DNA of 64,000 nt from Plasmopara viticola (taxonomy: Eukaryota; Oomycota; Peronosporomycetes; Peronosporales; Peronosporaceae), in NCBI GenBank assembly GCA_001695595.3, contig MBPM02000060.1:62001-126000 (forward strand), given 5' to 3'. A program made the translations under genes and the position numbers. The notes under the pieces were generated by a model, which saw nothing but the letters and a program-made list of their open reading frames with translations, was not told where the DNA came from and searched no databases. Positions 9,061-19,560 of this stretch are shown piece after piece (position 1 is the stretch's first letter; each line of letters starts with the position of its first letter).

Positions 9061-11629
9061 AGCCTACTAATTGCTATTTATGATGATATCAAAAGCATAT
9101 TGAACGAGAATTTCGCGAGATCAGGATAGTCAAGACCCAACTTGTACAAGAATCAAACGAATACTTGCTACTCGTTTGATTCTACATGCGTAGGTTATGC
9201 TGAGATAGCGTTCAATTTCTCGTTTTCTGCTCGAGGTACACAATTAAGCAAAGTATTTTAACCTCCTTCACCTCTCAGACACATTTGTCAAAGCTGGCAT
9301 AAGGCTACTAAAATTTCATGAAATGGCCTTAGGAGCCCACCCATCCCTTCTAGAGCAGCTGTTGACGGTCAATAGCCAAAGTATGATTAGCAAAAAGTAC
9401 AAGTGTTGATACAGCTGTATGGCCAATCGATAAGCGACTACAGGTGTTGTTAGCTGTTGATTATTGATAACCACTATCATACTACAGCGCTAAGCGTTCA
9501 TACCATACATTTGACTCTTTTCAAATGTGATAGTATTTATCTATCAAGTGGCCCTGTACAGAGAGAATTTGGACATTTTGTTAAGCAACGCATCAAGCTT
9601 TTGAATTTAGTCACAGTTGCACTCTTCAGCTCTATTTAGCATGAACCACTCGTTACTTCTCGTTTGGCTTACAAAACCTATAAATTTTTCAAATTTCGAA
9701 TCCTCGCCACGACGTGTTCTGCAAGGTTTTGCAACAAAGGCTCTAATAAGTATATGTTGCTCTCATTGCAGTCTTCATTTATTACCTTGTGAGCCAGTAT
9801 TTGGTGCCTTGCACTAGGACAATCTCGTGTCTGACTTCTCTATCAGATGATGGCTTTGATAAAGGATCTCTTAAGCACATCTGAATATTTCTTAAATTTT
9901 AGAGGTACTCGATCGTTGAGATTTTTTAAAACTTCCGAACAAAAAGCGCAATATAGGCAGCCATTTGAAGAGATTTCAACTTGACCAGATATTGTATTCT
10001 GTTTTTCAAGGAATCTTTTCATCTTCGAAAAACCACCTTGAGCAATTTTCGGCTTCAGGACTCAACGATTTCGAGCTCGAAGAGGTATAAGAGCTCTTTG
10101 GCAGTCCTACCAATAGAGGCACATCTGTTTTGACACAAGGAACAATAAAGTTGTCGATAAATCCTGCATATTAAATTTTTTGTCAACTACAGGGATTTCC
10201 GTGATATTCACGGATCCATTTCGCGTTGCCTGTCAGTTGCGATGCTTTACCACCTTCTCGAGGCTCTATGTTGTCCACTGTGTCCTGCGGACATGGGTTC
10301 CTCGCTAGTCAAAATATGCTCCTCACACTTGTTTTTCTATGCTACCAACGTGTAAAGCCATAATACTTACCGTGTCTTGTAGACCAATGTTATAGACTGA
10401 TAGACTTTGTTATCCGCTGTTGTCTGCGCTACCTTACCGATATGTTATCCATATTCAAAATGCTGTCTTCAGTGTCTCCGACGGTATTCAAAATTGGCAG
10501 CCTACCGTGAAAGTTATGACAACCTCGTCATGTTCATCTCTGGGTAGATATCGATATCTTTATTACCCTTTATTTGATGTTATGATTTATTATCCGCCCT
10601 CCCATTCGATAAAGCCGTATGTACAGCATGGGTGGGAACACGGCTCACCAAAGTCTTATGGTGCGAAGTTGAGCATGACATTTATGGCATTATCCCCTCA
10701 TTAATTCAGAAAACTTACTATCAAGTGACTGCATGCCCAGGATCATAACAGATTTGTTCATGTCGGGGATAGAATATGATTTTTTGCTTTCAAACATGCC
10801 CAATTCTTCGGTCAGTTCAATTTGAGCCTGAAGCCATTCATTAGCCTGTCGAGCCAAAATTGACTTTTTTCCTGCTTTCTCTTAAAGCGCCAGTCCTCCT
10901 ATTTTTGTTGGACGCATCGATTGCTGGCTTCTCCCTGAAAAGTTGCTCAGACCGTATAGACTAGTATCCATGGTTTCTATTGTTTCACATTCATCATGAG
11001 GCCTTAAGTTCTCCTCAGTAGAGCTTTCGGTCCATACTGGTGGCCGAAATTCTCCAGCCCTGAGGACACTGCTTTGTCAGCAAGTTTTTCTAAATCTCTT
11101 CAGCGAGCCTTGGGCTGACATGTCTATTAACTTCAATACAGACACGAACCATGTGTTTTTAATTACAGCGGCAAAAGCAGCGGGCAATGCTTTGTTCGGT
11201 AATATTCAAATTAGCTGGGATGGCCTCAAACCATCAAGTCTACGGACACCACTACTCGACGTTTTTGGGACGAGAAAGTGCTCTTTTAAGACATTTCAGA
11301 TATGAGGTCCTGTCTTGGGCTGTACTCTTCTTGATAAGCAATTTGAATTGCCGTTTCTACCACTGCAGCCTGCGCTAATGGACTTCGATACGAGGCGGGT
11401 CTCCCATTAAAAAATATATGATTTGCTCGGGTAGCGGCATCGCAATAATGATGACCGTCAAATACCTAAACCCAAGCACACGTGTTTGAAGTCCGCACCG
11501 CTTGGCAAGACAGCTCTAGCAAAGATGAAAGCCGATGAACGCTGAACGAAAAGTTGTTCTTAACAGTTCCTTCATGAAACAACACTCCGGTGAAGTTTTT
11601 TACGATTGTGTTCTCAGCTTTTTGTTCGG
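9061..11629. other. Gene-free stretch, probably old transposon sequence
   Basis: No credible gene was found. Minus-strand fragments between about 9,700 and 10,200 read like a broken protein with a Cys pair (CLYCAFC), but with many stops, and the family was not identified. A short perfect inverted repeat (12-bp arms AGAATCAAACGA, loop 11 nt) sits at 9149-9183. Confidence 0.5.
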
Positions 11630-11645
11630 CGCTTAACTTTAGAGA
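11630..11645 (+). repeat. SINE target-site duplication, left copy
   Basis: CGCTTAACTTTAGAGA, 16 bp, repeated perfectly at 11811-11826. The two copies bracket the SINE. Confidence 0.85.
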
Positions 11646-11810
11646 GATGATGGAGTACGTTACCCCTAAGTAGGGGCCGTGTAAGCCATGTCAAGCAAGT
11701 GCTATAGGGTTGTTCATTACACTTAACCCGAGTCTATCCGGCTCCGGGGATCGAACCCGGGACCTCCCGGTCCTGAAGTGAGTAGTAAACCACTGCACCA
11801 CAGGATCGGT
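11646..11810 (-). mobile_element. tRNA-derived SINE, 165 bp, intact ends
   Basis: On the minus strand the head resembles a tRNA: A-box TGGTGCAGTGG, B-box GGTTCGATCC and a perfect T stem (CCGGG/CCCGG). The 5' acceptor strand does not pair with the 3' strand, so this is a SINE head and not a tRNA gene. A short non-tRNA body follows, ending in an ATC-rich tail. Perfect 16-bp target-site duplications on both sides point to target-primed insertion and a fairly recent event. It has no coding capacity and would depend on a LINE partner. Confidence 0.85.
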
Positions 11811-11826
11811 CGCTTAACTTTAGAGA
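11811..11826 (+). repeat. SINE target-site duplication, right copy
   Basis: Identical 16-bp copy of the site at 11630-11645. Confidence 0.85.
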
Positions 11827-12464
11827 ACGGGAATGCTATGCACTCCTAATATTTCATTATGAAGGCCATCTGAGCGGCTAATTTTCCCCTTTAGAAATCC
11901 AAAACAGGTTCAAGATTTTTTTTCGTGCGGGGCCGTTAGTCTTACCGGCTTGCGTCCTTTTTAGCGCTACCGGCGAAGTCAAATTCTTTTTCACCCCAGT
12001 CCTCTAAGAAATGTGAGAAATATTAAAACCATGACGCTTTTATGTGGCTTGTTAGCAGGGTGGGCTGAAAAAATGCAGCCAGCTTCTCAGCCCTATACCA
12101 GTCAGTAAGTCGTTCGGTAAGTGCAAACTTCTAGTCCGACAGGTACAAAAAGCTGGTTATCATCCTAAAACCTCTTCAAGGGTTCTGGTGATCAATCAGT
12201 CCATGTAAGCGTAGGATGGACTAAAAGTGCTACCAGATGTGGCCAAAGTAAATCAGAGAGGAGGTGTGCAGAATAGTCGAAGTTCTTCTGCAGAACAACC
12301 TCCCCGATGTTAAAAAATCGACGTGTGCAATGAACGCAATTTGAAGACTCGTATATCTAATGCACTGATTATCCTATTTCTGTTCTACCTTCAAAACAAT
12401 ACTCAATGTTGTAATTTAGGCAGCGTACATATCCCTTCATATCACTTTTCCTAATACAAGCAGG

Positions 12465-12787
12465 AAAAACAAGGAAAAGGTTGAGGTGACGCCCTCCTTC
12501 CAAGCGCGGGGGCTAACTGCTCGCGCGCTTCGGGCAGGTGCTCTCGGGCATATGTAGGTCTCTAACGAGTCTCACCCTCAACGCGACGGTCTCCAGCACC
12601 AGGGCGCCACCTGGGCTCTTACCAAGTCAGAGCTGATCAAAATAATGGAAGATTCTCACGACCTCGGTGCTGGCTGCTCTGCCGCCGAACGAGACCCGAC
12701 GTATGCGGACACCACTCTATGCCGTGGACTAGCCAGACTGAGCCTAGCACGTGCATAACTTGGCAACGCGATAATGCAATACAATAC
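12465..12787 (+). mobile_element. Candidate short retroposon with (AATAC)n tail
   Basis: A GC-rich segment of about 320 bp, unlike its AT-rich surroundings, starts near an A-rich run and ends in CAATACAATACAAT. It is flanked by the 12-bp direct repeat AATACAAGCAGG (12453-12464 and 12788-12799). A simple pentanucleotide tail plus a duplication is typical of SINEs or truncated LINEs. No clear A/B boxes or reverse-transcriptase reading frame were seen, so the exact class is open. Part of the right-hand repeat overlaps the tail, so the certain duplication is shorter. Confidence 0.55.
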
Positions 12788-12799
12788 AATACAAGCAGG

Positions 12800-13440
12800 T
12801 AGAAACACTGATAGGAAGCCTATCGTGCCCCAGAAACTACCATTTTCTCGGACTCCTTTTACAGCCATTACATTGTAATTTTTACTAATCAGTGGTCATT
12901 AATAGACCATGTATTACGTTTGTGTTAAGAGTTTTGATGTTCGAAACACTTCATGCTTAAGCAAAAATGAAATTGTTATGTTGATATACTTATATTCTCA
13001 TATAATATGAAAAAATGATAATGAATCGGACTTGTCATTTTGGAAAGCGCCTCAAAATGCAATGTAGCCATGGGTTTGACAATGCGTTACGCATAACTGT
13101 AATTGCGGTATAGCTAGCAATAGGTTTACAGCCAAAATTATTGTATACACGAACTCAGTGTGTGTGGCAATAGTTGGTCTATTACTACATCTTGTGACAA
13201 ACTTCTTTAGCGAATGCCTGACATAATATGAGAATTCCAATGGCGTTCTGATCTGTTTGTTTGTAACATAACAGCATGCTTAATACTATTCTAGAGGTAC
13301 AAGCTTTTGTGTAGAATACTAATTTTATGAGTGAGCAATACATTATACTATCATTTTAATCACACTCCTGTGTCCAGTATCCGCCGTTTAAAATTATAAA
13401 ACCATTCTAAGTGTGGATCAGTCCAACACCAGTCAGCGCC
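12800..13440. other. Intergenic, AT-rich
   Basis: No gene or repeat recognised. An initiator-like CTCCATTTCCTCAAC lies just beyond, at about 13445, and may belong to the SAP30-PHD gene. Confidence 0.4.
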
Positions 13441-13477
13441 TTGCCTCCATTTCCTCAACTCCGTTTGAAGCACTGCC

Positions 13478-14600
13478 ATGGTGAGGTTATCCTCTTCCTC
13501 ATCAACTACTATTCAATATTGCAGATTGCTTCCCTTAATGTCGTTTCTCTTATCTCCTAACACACAATCGTCCTTCACTTGCTCTCTTAGGATGACCACT
13601 ACAATGTCTACGATCTCGACGGAGGTACATCGAGCTGTCAATTAACACGACGTGTCTATTCATAAGCACCTGCACTCTATCATCTCATTTTTTTCTTGAA
13701 AATAGAACTTGACGACGGCGGCCGCTATTATGACTTCGTGGAGGAACAAAGTCCTCAGCCGCGAATTAAGCGCGTTATGTACCCATCGCGGCTCATGGTC
13801 GACTTTAAGGGCTTGGGGGTACGTTTTAAGTCGAGTGTAACTACGCGTGGGCTAATTAAATGAGTGGGTTTGACCAGATTGAAGCCTTGAAGCGTTACGC
13901 CAAGTTCTTCCACCTAAAGGTCCATGAAATCATGACAAAAGAAGATTTGGCAGCACAAGTTGCGCGTCACTTTGATGTGTCTTTAGAGGTAGAGGAAGAT
14001 GACTCGATTGTTGCGTTCATGCAACGTTTGCGCAACGGCGAGCGGACGGCAATAAAGCGCTCGACTGCCCGTGACAAGGATCGCAAGGCGCTAGCTGTAG
14101 CAGAAAAGGCCAAGCGCAAGTCGAATAGTCGCAAGCGACAGCGTGATCACTCGATCTCTTCTGGCCGCACCTACAACCACCATACGAGCAACGGCAGCTC
14201 CATGAATGTTTCGAACCACGACAGTCACTCGAACGGGGGAAACAGCAGTTATAGCAGTCGTGGGAACGGTAACGATGGGCGCAAAGGTCCGCCAAGTGGC
14301 TCGAAACTCTCGAATCTGGCGGGCGGCAAGAATAAAAAGACGAAAAAAGACGCTGATACGGGCGAAGACAATGAACTCTATTGCATTTGCAACTTGCCAA
14401 GCTATGGCAACATGATTGCGTGCGATGGAAAAACGTGCCCGAATCCTTCCCAGTGGTACCATCTTGAGTGTGTTGGCCTGGCCGATGGCCGCCATCCGGA
14501 CACGTGGTTGTGCCCCGAATGCGATCCTAGAGGCTTCACGGGTGGCTCATTCAGTAGGAAGAAGAAAAACAAACGCTCCAAGTCTCCTGGAAACAAGTAG
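13478..14600 (+). CDS. SAP30-type Sin3-binding domain fused to ING-like PHD finger
   Basis: Predicted subunit of a Sin3/HDAC chromatin complex in the nucleus. Proposed exons are 13478-13480 (ATG only), 13591-13624, 13706-13818 and 13878-14600. The introns are GT-AG and phases agree, giving about 290 aa. Residues about 40-105 (VDFKGLG then ALKRYAKFFHL, KEDLAAQVARHF, FMQRLRN) match the Sin3-binding domain of SAP30. Residues 105-215 are Lys/Ser/Asn-rich and disordered. Residues 216-268 form a C4HC3 PHD finger (YCIC, SYGNMIACD, QWYHLEC, WLCPEC) very close to ING proteins and keeping the Tyr, Ser-Tyr-Gly-x-Met and Trp that bind H3K4me3. The tail is basic. The SAP30-like motif spans the 13818/13878 splice and so supports that intron. 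The one-codon first exon is the least certain part. Confidence 0.82.
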
Positions 14601-15592
14601 AGATGATTTTAGTCTCAAGGCAAAAAGCGTGGGTTCAGCCAGTCGCTCTCGATTTTTTAGATACAACTAAACTGTTTATTGCTTGCCGGTCTTAGCATCT
14701 CATTCCTTACGTGCATCTTGACATTAATTTGGTACTGGGGGACTGCGTAAGCGTAAGCAGAATTAAGGTAAGAAAATGGGTGTGAGTTGACGAACGTCGG
14801 CTAGAGCACACACACATGCATGTACGGCAATAAATGACTGGCTTTAAGGCCTATCACCGCCTAGCACTTTGCGACGATTGCTCGTGTGCATTAAACTTGT
14901 GCTTGAACAATCGACGCAGCATCATCTGAGTCTCGATGAAAGTGGTGCAAAATTGACCGGATTCAAGCAGATTGAATGCAAAATATAGCAAGTAACTGCA
15001 AGAAAGTCGCTTGACTCGTGCCCTATAAAATAGAGTTTGCGCCTCATGTGCCTTGAATTAGATCTGACTACGCTGATAGATTGGCCTTCTGTGGTTGCGG
15101 TCGCGCCTCGGCGTCTATGCCCCCAATCTGGTCCGAGGCATATTGCAGCTTAGTTCGAGCATTGACGTGTTTGCATTTCTTTTACAAATGTCTATCGAAT
15201 ACGCTATGCCGGATTGAGCTCTGACCTATGACAATATAATGAAACTCGTGCTTAGCTGAGTAATGAAAAGGTAGCAGCTGCATTTGTAGGTGGACACTTT
15301 GTGAAACCATTAGTCACTGCCATGCGCCGTCTTGAAGCTTCGCTCGATAGAAAATGCGGCTGTGCGATTAGGTCGTCGACCTGGCGAACATTTAAAAGCC
15401 CGACGGCCTTAGTAGCAAATGGTCTTTAATTTTACTAAGACAAGTATCAATCTGTGTGGTGTTTTTTTTAGGCATGAAGGTTATCAAAAAAAGTTGCCCT
15501 TGAAGGAAGCAACACAAATATCGTCTTTATATACACGAGAAGTATCTACTACAATCAGGCGCTTAGTTACCTGACTTATTGCGTAACCTCCA

Positions 15593-15670
15593 CGCACCGA
15601 TAGATGTGTAGAGGAAAACCTATAGCATATAAGTTAGCATGTCAGTTTTCTCTACACATCTCTTGGTGCG
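15593..15670. repeat. Long foldback hairpin (26-27-bp arms, 25-nt loop)
   Basis: The left arm 15593-15619 (CGCACC..TAGATGTGTAGAG) pairs with the right arm 15645-15670 (CTCTACACATCT..GGTGCG) with only two or three mismatches or bulges. The size suits either a small foldback/MITE remnant or a small-RNA precursor. No flanking gene explains it and it is not next to a coding 3' end. Confidence 0.7.
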
Positions 15671-16220
15671 TCTCCTCTTTAACAACTTTATAATGTGTTA
15701 GCTTACTATGCGTTTTGGAACAATATAAGTTTCTACAAATTATATATTTAACTGGAACCTCATAAATGTAACTATTGTCCCGCGAAAAAGTGTCACACCC
15801 AAATCCTTTTGCTGTGGGACTTAGAAATCTTTATCTTTATCAACAATGTTAAGCAGCCGCGATTGATAAAAATGTGAGAAATTGTACCGAAATCACCTTT
15901 CTTTGGCATTTAAATAGGGCCGATCGTACCGATATAGTATGAGGAATTACGCCTTCGACCAAATATCTCTATCAGGGCTTCAGCAAAGCTAAGTTAATTT
16001 ACATGTACATGTGCACCTGTTGCTAGGTCAATCTTGAGCGCTTAAAGATTATTATCAAACAACTTGATTGTGTAGTGATAGAGTCTTTTGAGGATTCGCT
16101 ATATATCATTTTTATGTTATCACATACAGACCTCAGAAAAAAAACATTGCTGCTGTTATTGTATCGTCCCACTGGACTAAATAAGGTGCGTAATTATGCA
16201 GAGGAAGATGTTAGCTAATT

Positions 16221-16237
16221 ATATATATATATATATA
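16221..16237. repeat. (AT)n microsatellite
   Basis: About eight and a half uninterrupted AT dinucleotides. Confidence 0.9.
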
Positions 16238-16539
16238 AGCTTTGTAATGTAGCCTCAATTACAGTGCCCATACGTTGCATAATTAGCTTAAGAAACTATC
16301 TGTTCCTCACAAGTGAGTGAAATACTTTGGCTTCGAAGTTTCGAAAACTCGCGAGGACAACTTTCGCAACGTGTCTGCGTTGCGGTAGGATCCTGCAGTG
16401 AGCCCGACATTGCGCGCATCTCGAGCTCTAGCGTTGTTCGAGATGATGCTATGCACACGCCGCATTATTTCTTCTTAAGTTGAATCCATTGGCAAACTAG
16501 TTACCAATATGCGCAAGACCCTGCTCGTAAATGCCGTCT

Positions 16540-19500
16540 CTTGCACCTCAACATGTTTCTGAGCTTGTCGCGGTCAGAATTGGACAAAAAAAGCTTCGAG
16601 AGTTAAAAGGTGCTCCAGCGACAAGGCTAGTTGCTTGACGACCTCGTCTGTCTTCGAGACTGTGTTCTGTTCTTTTTCGACGATAAAGCGACTTTGCAGC
16701 TACGGATATACCACTCTTTGTCCCTGAAATTCGTTGCACACCGAGTGCTAAGGTGAAACCACGAGGCCGGGCCATTTGTAAGTTGACAGTCAATAGACAG
16801 TCAACCCAATAGGACCAAGTAGAACACCACTTGCTTATCAAAAATCTGCTTATGAATGAAAGCATTGCTCACGCTCAGAAAATCAAATTTCAATATTTGC
16901 GTCATCTTCACGCGATTGTTTTCGACCAAGATGCGCTGTTCCAGCACAAGCTGCAAGTCAACGACCACAACGCTTCATCCCTTGTGGGATTACCTTAGGA
17001 TTCTCCGATTTGACTTGACTGGGCACGAGAGGGCGATGGTGCCCACAGCTCTTTGTTCGGACCGGCATCGGGCGATTGAAGTTGCTGTCGATAACGCTTC
17101 ATCTCTCACTCATCAAGCTTGAAGACAGCAGCATGCACGTTGTCATGGGGGATATCAACACAATGCTCGACCCCACAATCGATGTTCCGGCGCTCGCTCC
17201 GCACCACTTAATGGATGAAGTACTTGCTAAAGCTGATTTAGCCCGCTGGAATAGTTAAAGCACAATGGATTTATCACCCAGTTGAGCGCATTTAACTGGA
17301 TGACATCCTCGACGTCATACTCTCAACTACATTATTCTCTCTGATGACTTCTGAGGTGCAGTCTATAGCGAATCCGAATATTTTGAATCGAATGGTACTG
17401 GCGATCAATTGGCGCACCAAGTGTCACTTCCTTCCATGTCATATTTTAGTGGATGTGGGTCCAGCAGAGATACTTCACTATTCTGTCATCGTTCGAGCTA
17501 TCAAAGAGGATAAGGAAGATGCTCGGTGACAAGTACGCCGTTCATTAAACCGAGCAAGACGTGGCATTAATGGAAGCGCCAGACACGCAAGTTGATCCAG
17601 CTTCTGGGGAAGAAGTTGAGCGGTCAGCAGGGGATAACGATTCGTGCAGCGCACAGAACCCTTGTCTCGGCCAAGAAGGAGAATCGAAAAGACGAAGGCG
17701 AAGCATCTCATATTGCGTCAGACTGCACTGCAAACCTACGTTCGCGTCGCTTTGTCTTCCCGTAATATAAAGATTCAGCTTTTGACTTCCAACGTTCATG
17801 GCAGAGACGTGATTCAAGTACCTCTTTCGACCACTCGACGCTTTGCCTGAACGTGTCAGGGTCAATCACAAGGGACTTAGCAAGTACAGCTGGTTGGCAG
17901 GTGACGAGGGTGTGAAGAGAGATATCAAAACCACCGACAATCGCCTTTAAAAGTAAAATTTTTGATGTAATATGCTCATTTTATGGCGAGCGACCTCGCC
18001 GCAGATATGTATAAAAAATGCGGGATCATTCAGCACCCGTTCTCGACGGCTTCACAGCCGCTTCTACCATGTTGTGCCCAACAGTTTGAGAAGTGTCTTA
18101 AAATGTTTTTTAGCTTTCAGTGTGCTCGTGTAAACGTCTTTTTTTGCCAGCGTCAATCCCCTTCAATCTGCTAAATTAGAAGGACGAGCATTTAGCTAGC
18201 GGTCAATCGCACTCATGAATGTTGGTGCCATATCTCTGCCGAATATGGCGTGCTTTCCGACTTCGGTCTACCGACTGAAACTCATCTATCTTGACCGGAA
18301 AGCTTTTGTGATAGATCGATCGCTTCGACATCACGTCCGTTCTTACAAGCAGTGATATTACAATTAATCTGGCGGCAAAGTGGGACGACGGCGTCTTCGC
18401 CGTCTTTTTCGGTATCGAGACGACTTGCGACCGGATGAAGTGGCAATCATGTTTGAGATTTCGGCCGGAAGGCGGATACTTACACTGGGTTTAGCATCTA
18501 TACACTCGACCACGATCGTGTCTCATGATGAGCGGTAATGACAAGAAGACATCGAGGCAGAACGCGAAAACAAGCTAGGCGATCATGTTTTGGCACGTCT
18601 TGTGATTAAGCTTTTCGAGAAGTTGCTCCAGCAGCACAAAAAGTCTACGACTTGTCTCTGCAAACGCCTTTGCGGTGACAAGCGTTTTCTCTGCTGATGA
18701 CTCGACCCCTTTCGACAATTCTCGTGACGGGATCCGAGCAAAGCTCAAGCTTGCAACCAGTAATGGCGAGGTCGATCAACAAACTTGTCGGCGTGCCGAT
18801 GCGTCTCGATCGATTCAAATCTGCTTTTTGGGTGTGTGATCGTTAATTGTTGGGCTTCAATGATGTTACGAAATGCCTCGGTCTTCTTCTTACTCAGAGC
18901 CCAACAGACGATGAAATTGTCGAACTTTTTTAACAAGGGTTTATACGACGGATTGAGTCTTGGCGTCGGGCACGTAGGATAAAACGGCGTCTTTCATAGC
19001 TCAAAAAAAAGATGCCGTCACAATTTGGCAGTGGATTATACGCGTTATTGCTTGCGAGCGGCTGCTGAAACAATTGCAAGCTGCACTACATCAGTCTCTT
19101 CTTGGTCGATGCAATGAATTGGCGAACGATACTTCTAACTGACTCCAAACGAGTTTTTATGCAAGCGATGTAATGAGGGCGGCTCCAAATCTCGGCTATG
19201 GGTGACATAATAAGACGGCAGCACTTCAGAAGTTCGCATACCACCTACAGCTGGACTACACACAGAGTTCAGCCCATTACAAGTTTTTCCGGAATATGGT
19301 CAGCAGAAGCACCATACTTCAAAAAAATTTTGTCGTCGCAGGTTTGACCAGAATGAGCCTCGATCTCGTGCTCCTGATCCAGTCAGTTGGCGCCACATGG
19401 TACCCAAGATACGGCTACAAGACCGCTTTTTGTTCGGTGCTTTTGATTTTTTTCATCGCAACGCCCTCCAGGAGAATTCGCAGGCAAATGTTTCTTGTTT

Positions 19501-19560
19501 GCTATTGGAACATTGACGAGCTGAAAAGGATGTGGTGCTAGCACCGTCGCTCACAGCTCT
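16540..19560 (+). mobile_element. Decayed LINE-type retrotransposon
   Basis: On the plus strand, broken frames contain pieces typical of the LINE apurinic endonuclease: HVVMGDINTMLDPTIDVP (about 17130-17185) and LNYIILSDDF (about 17322-17351), in the expected order. The GDxN signature is close to the family motif GDFN. No intact reverse-transcriptase core was recognised downstream, where the sequence is full of stops. The limits are approximate and the 3' half is assigned only by continuity. No target-site duplications were found. Confidence 0.5.

Larger units (their letters stand above)
14601..16540. other. Intergenic with hairpin and AT microsatellite
   Basis: No coding region recognised. 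It contains the foldback at 15593-15670 and an (AT)n tract at 16221-16237. Confidence 0.6.

Noticed and set aside
11740..11810. Apparent minus-strand tRNA gene
   Set aside because: The two acceptor strands do not pair, and the sequence is the head of a SINE bracketed by target-site duplications.
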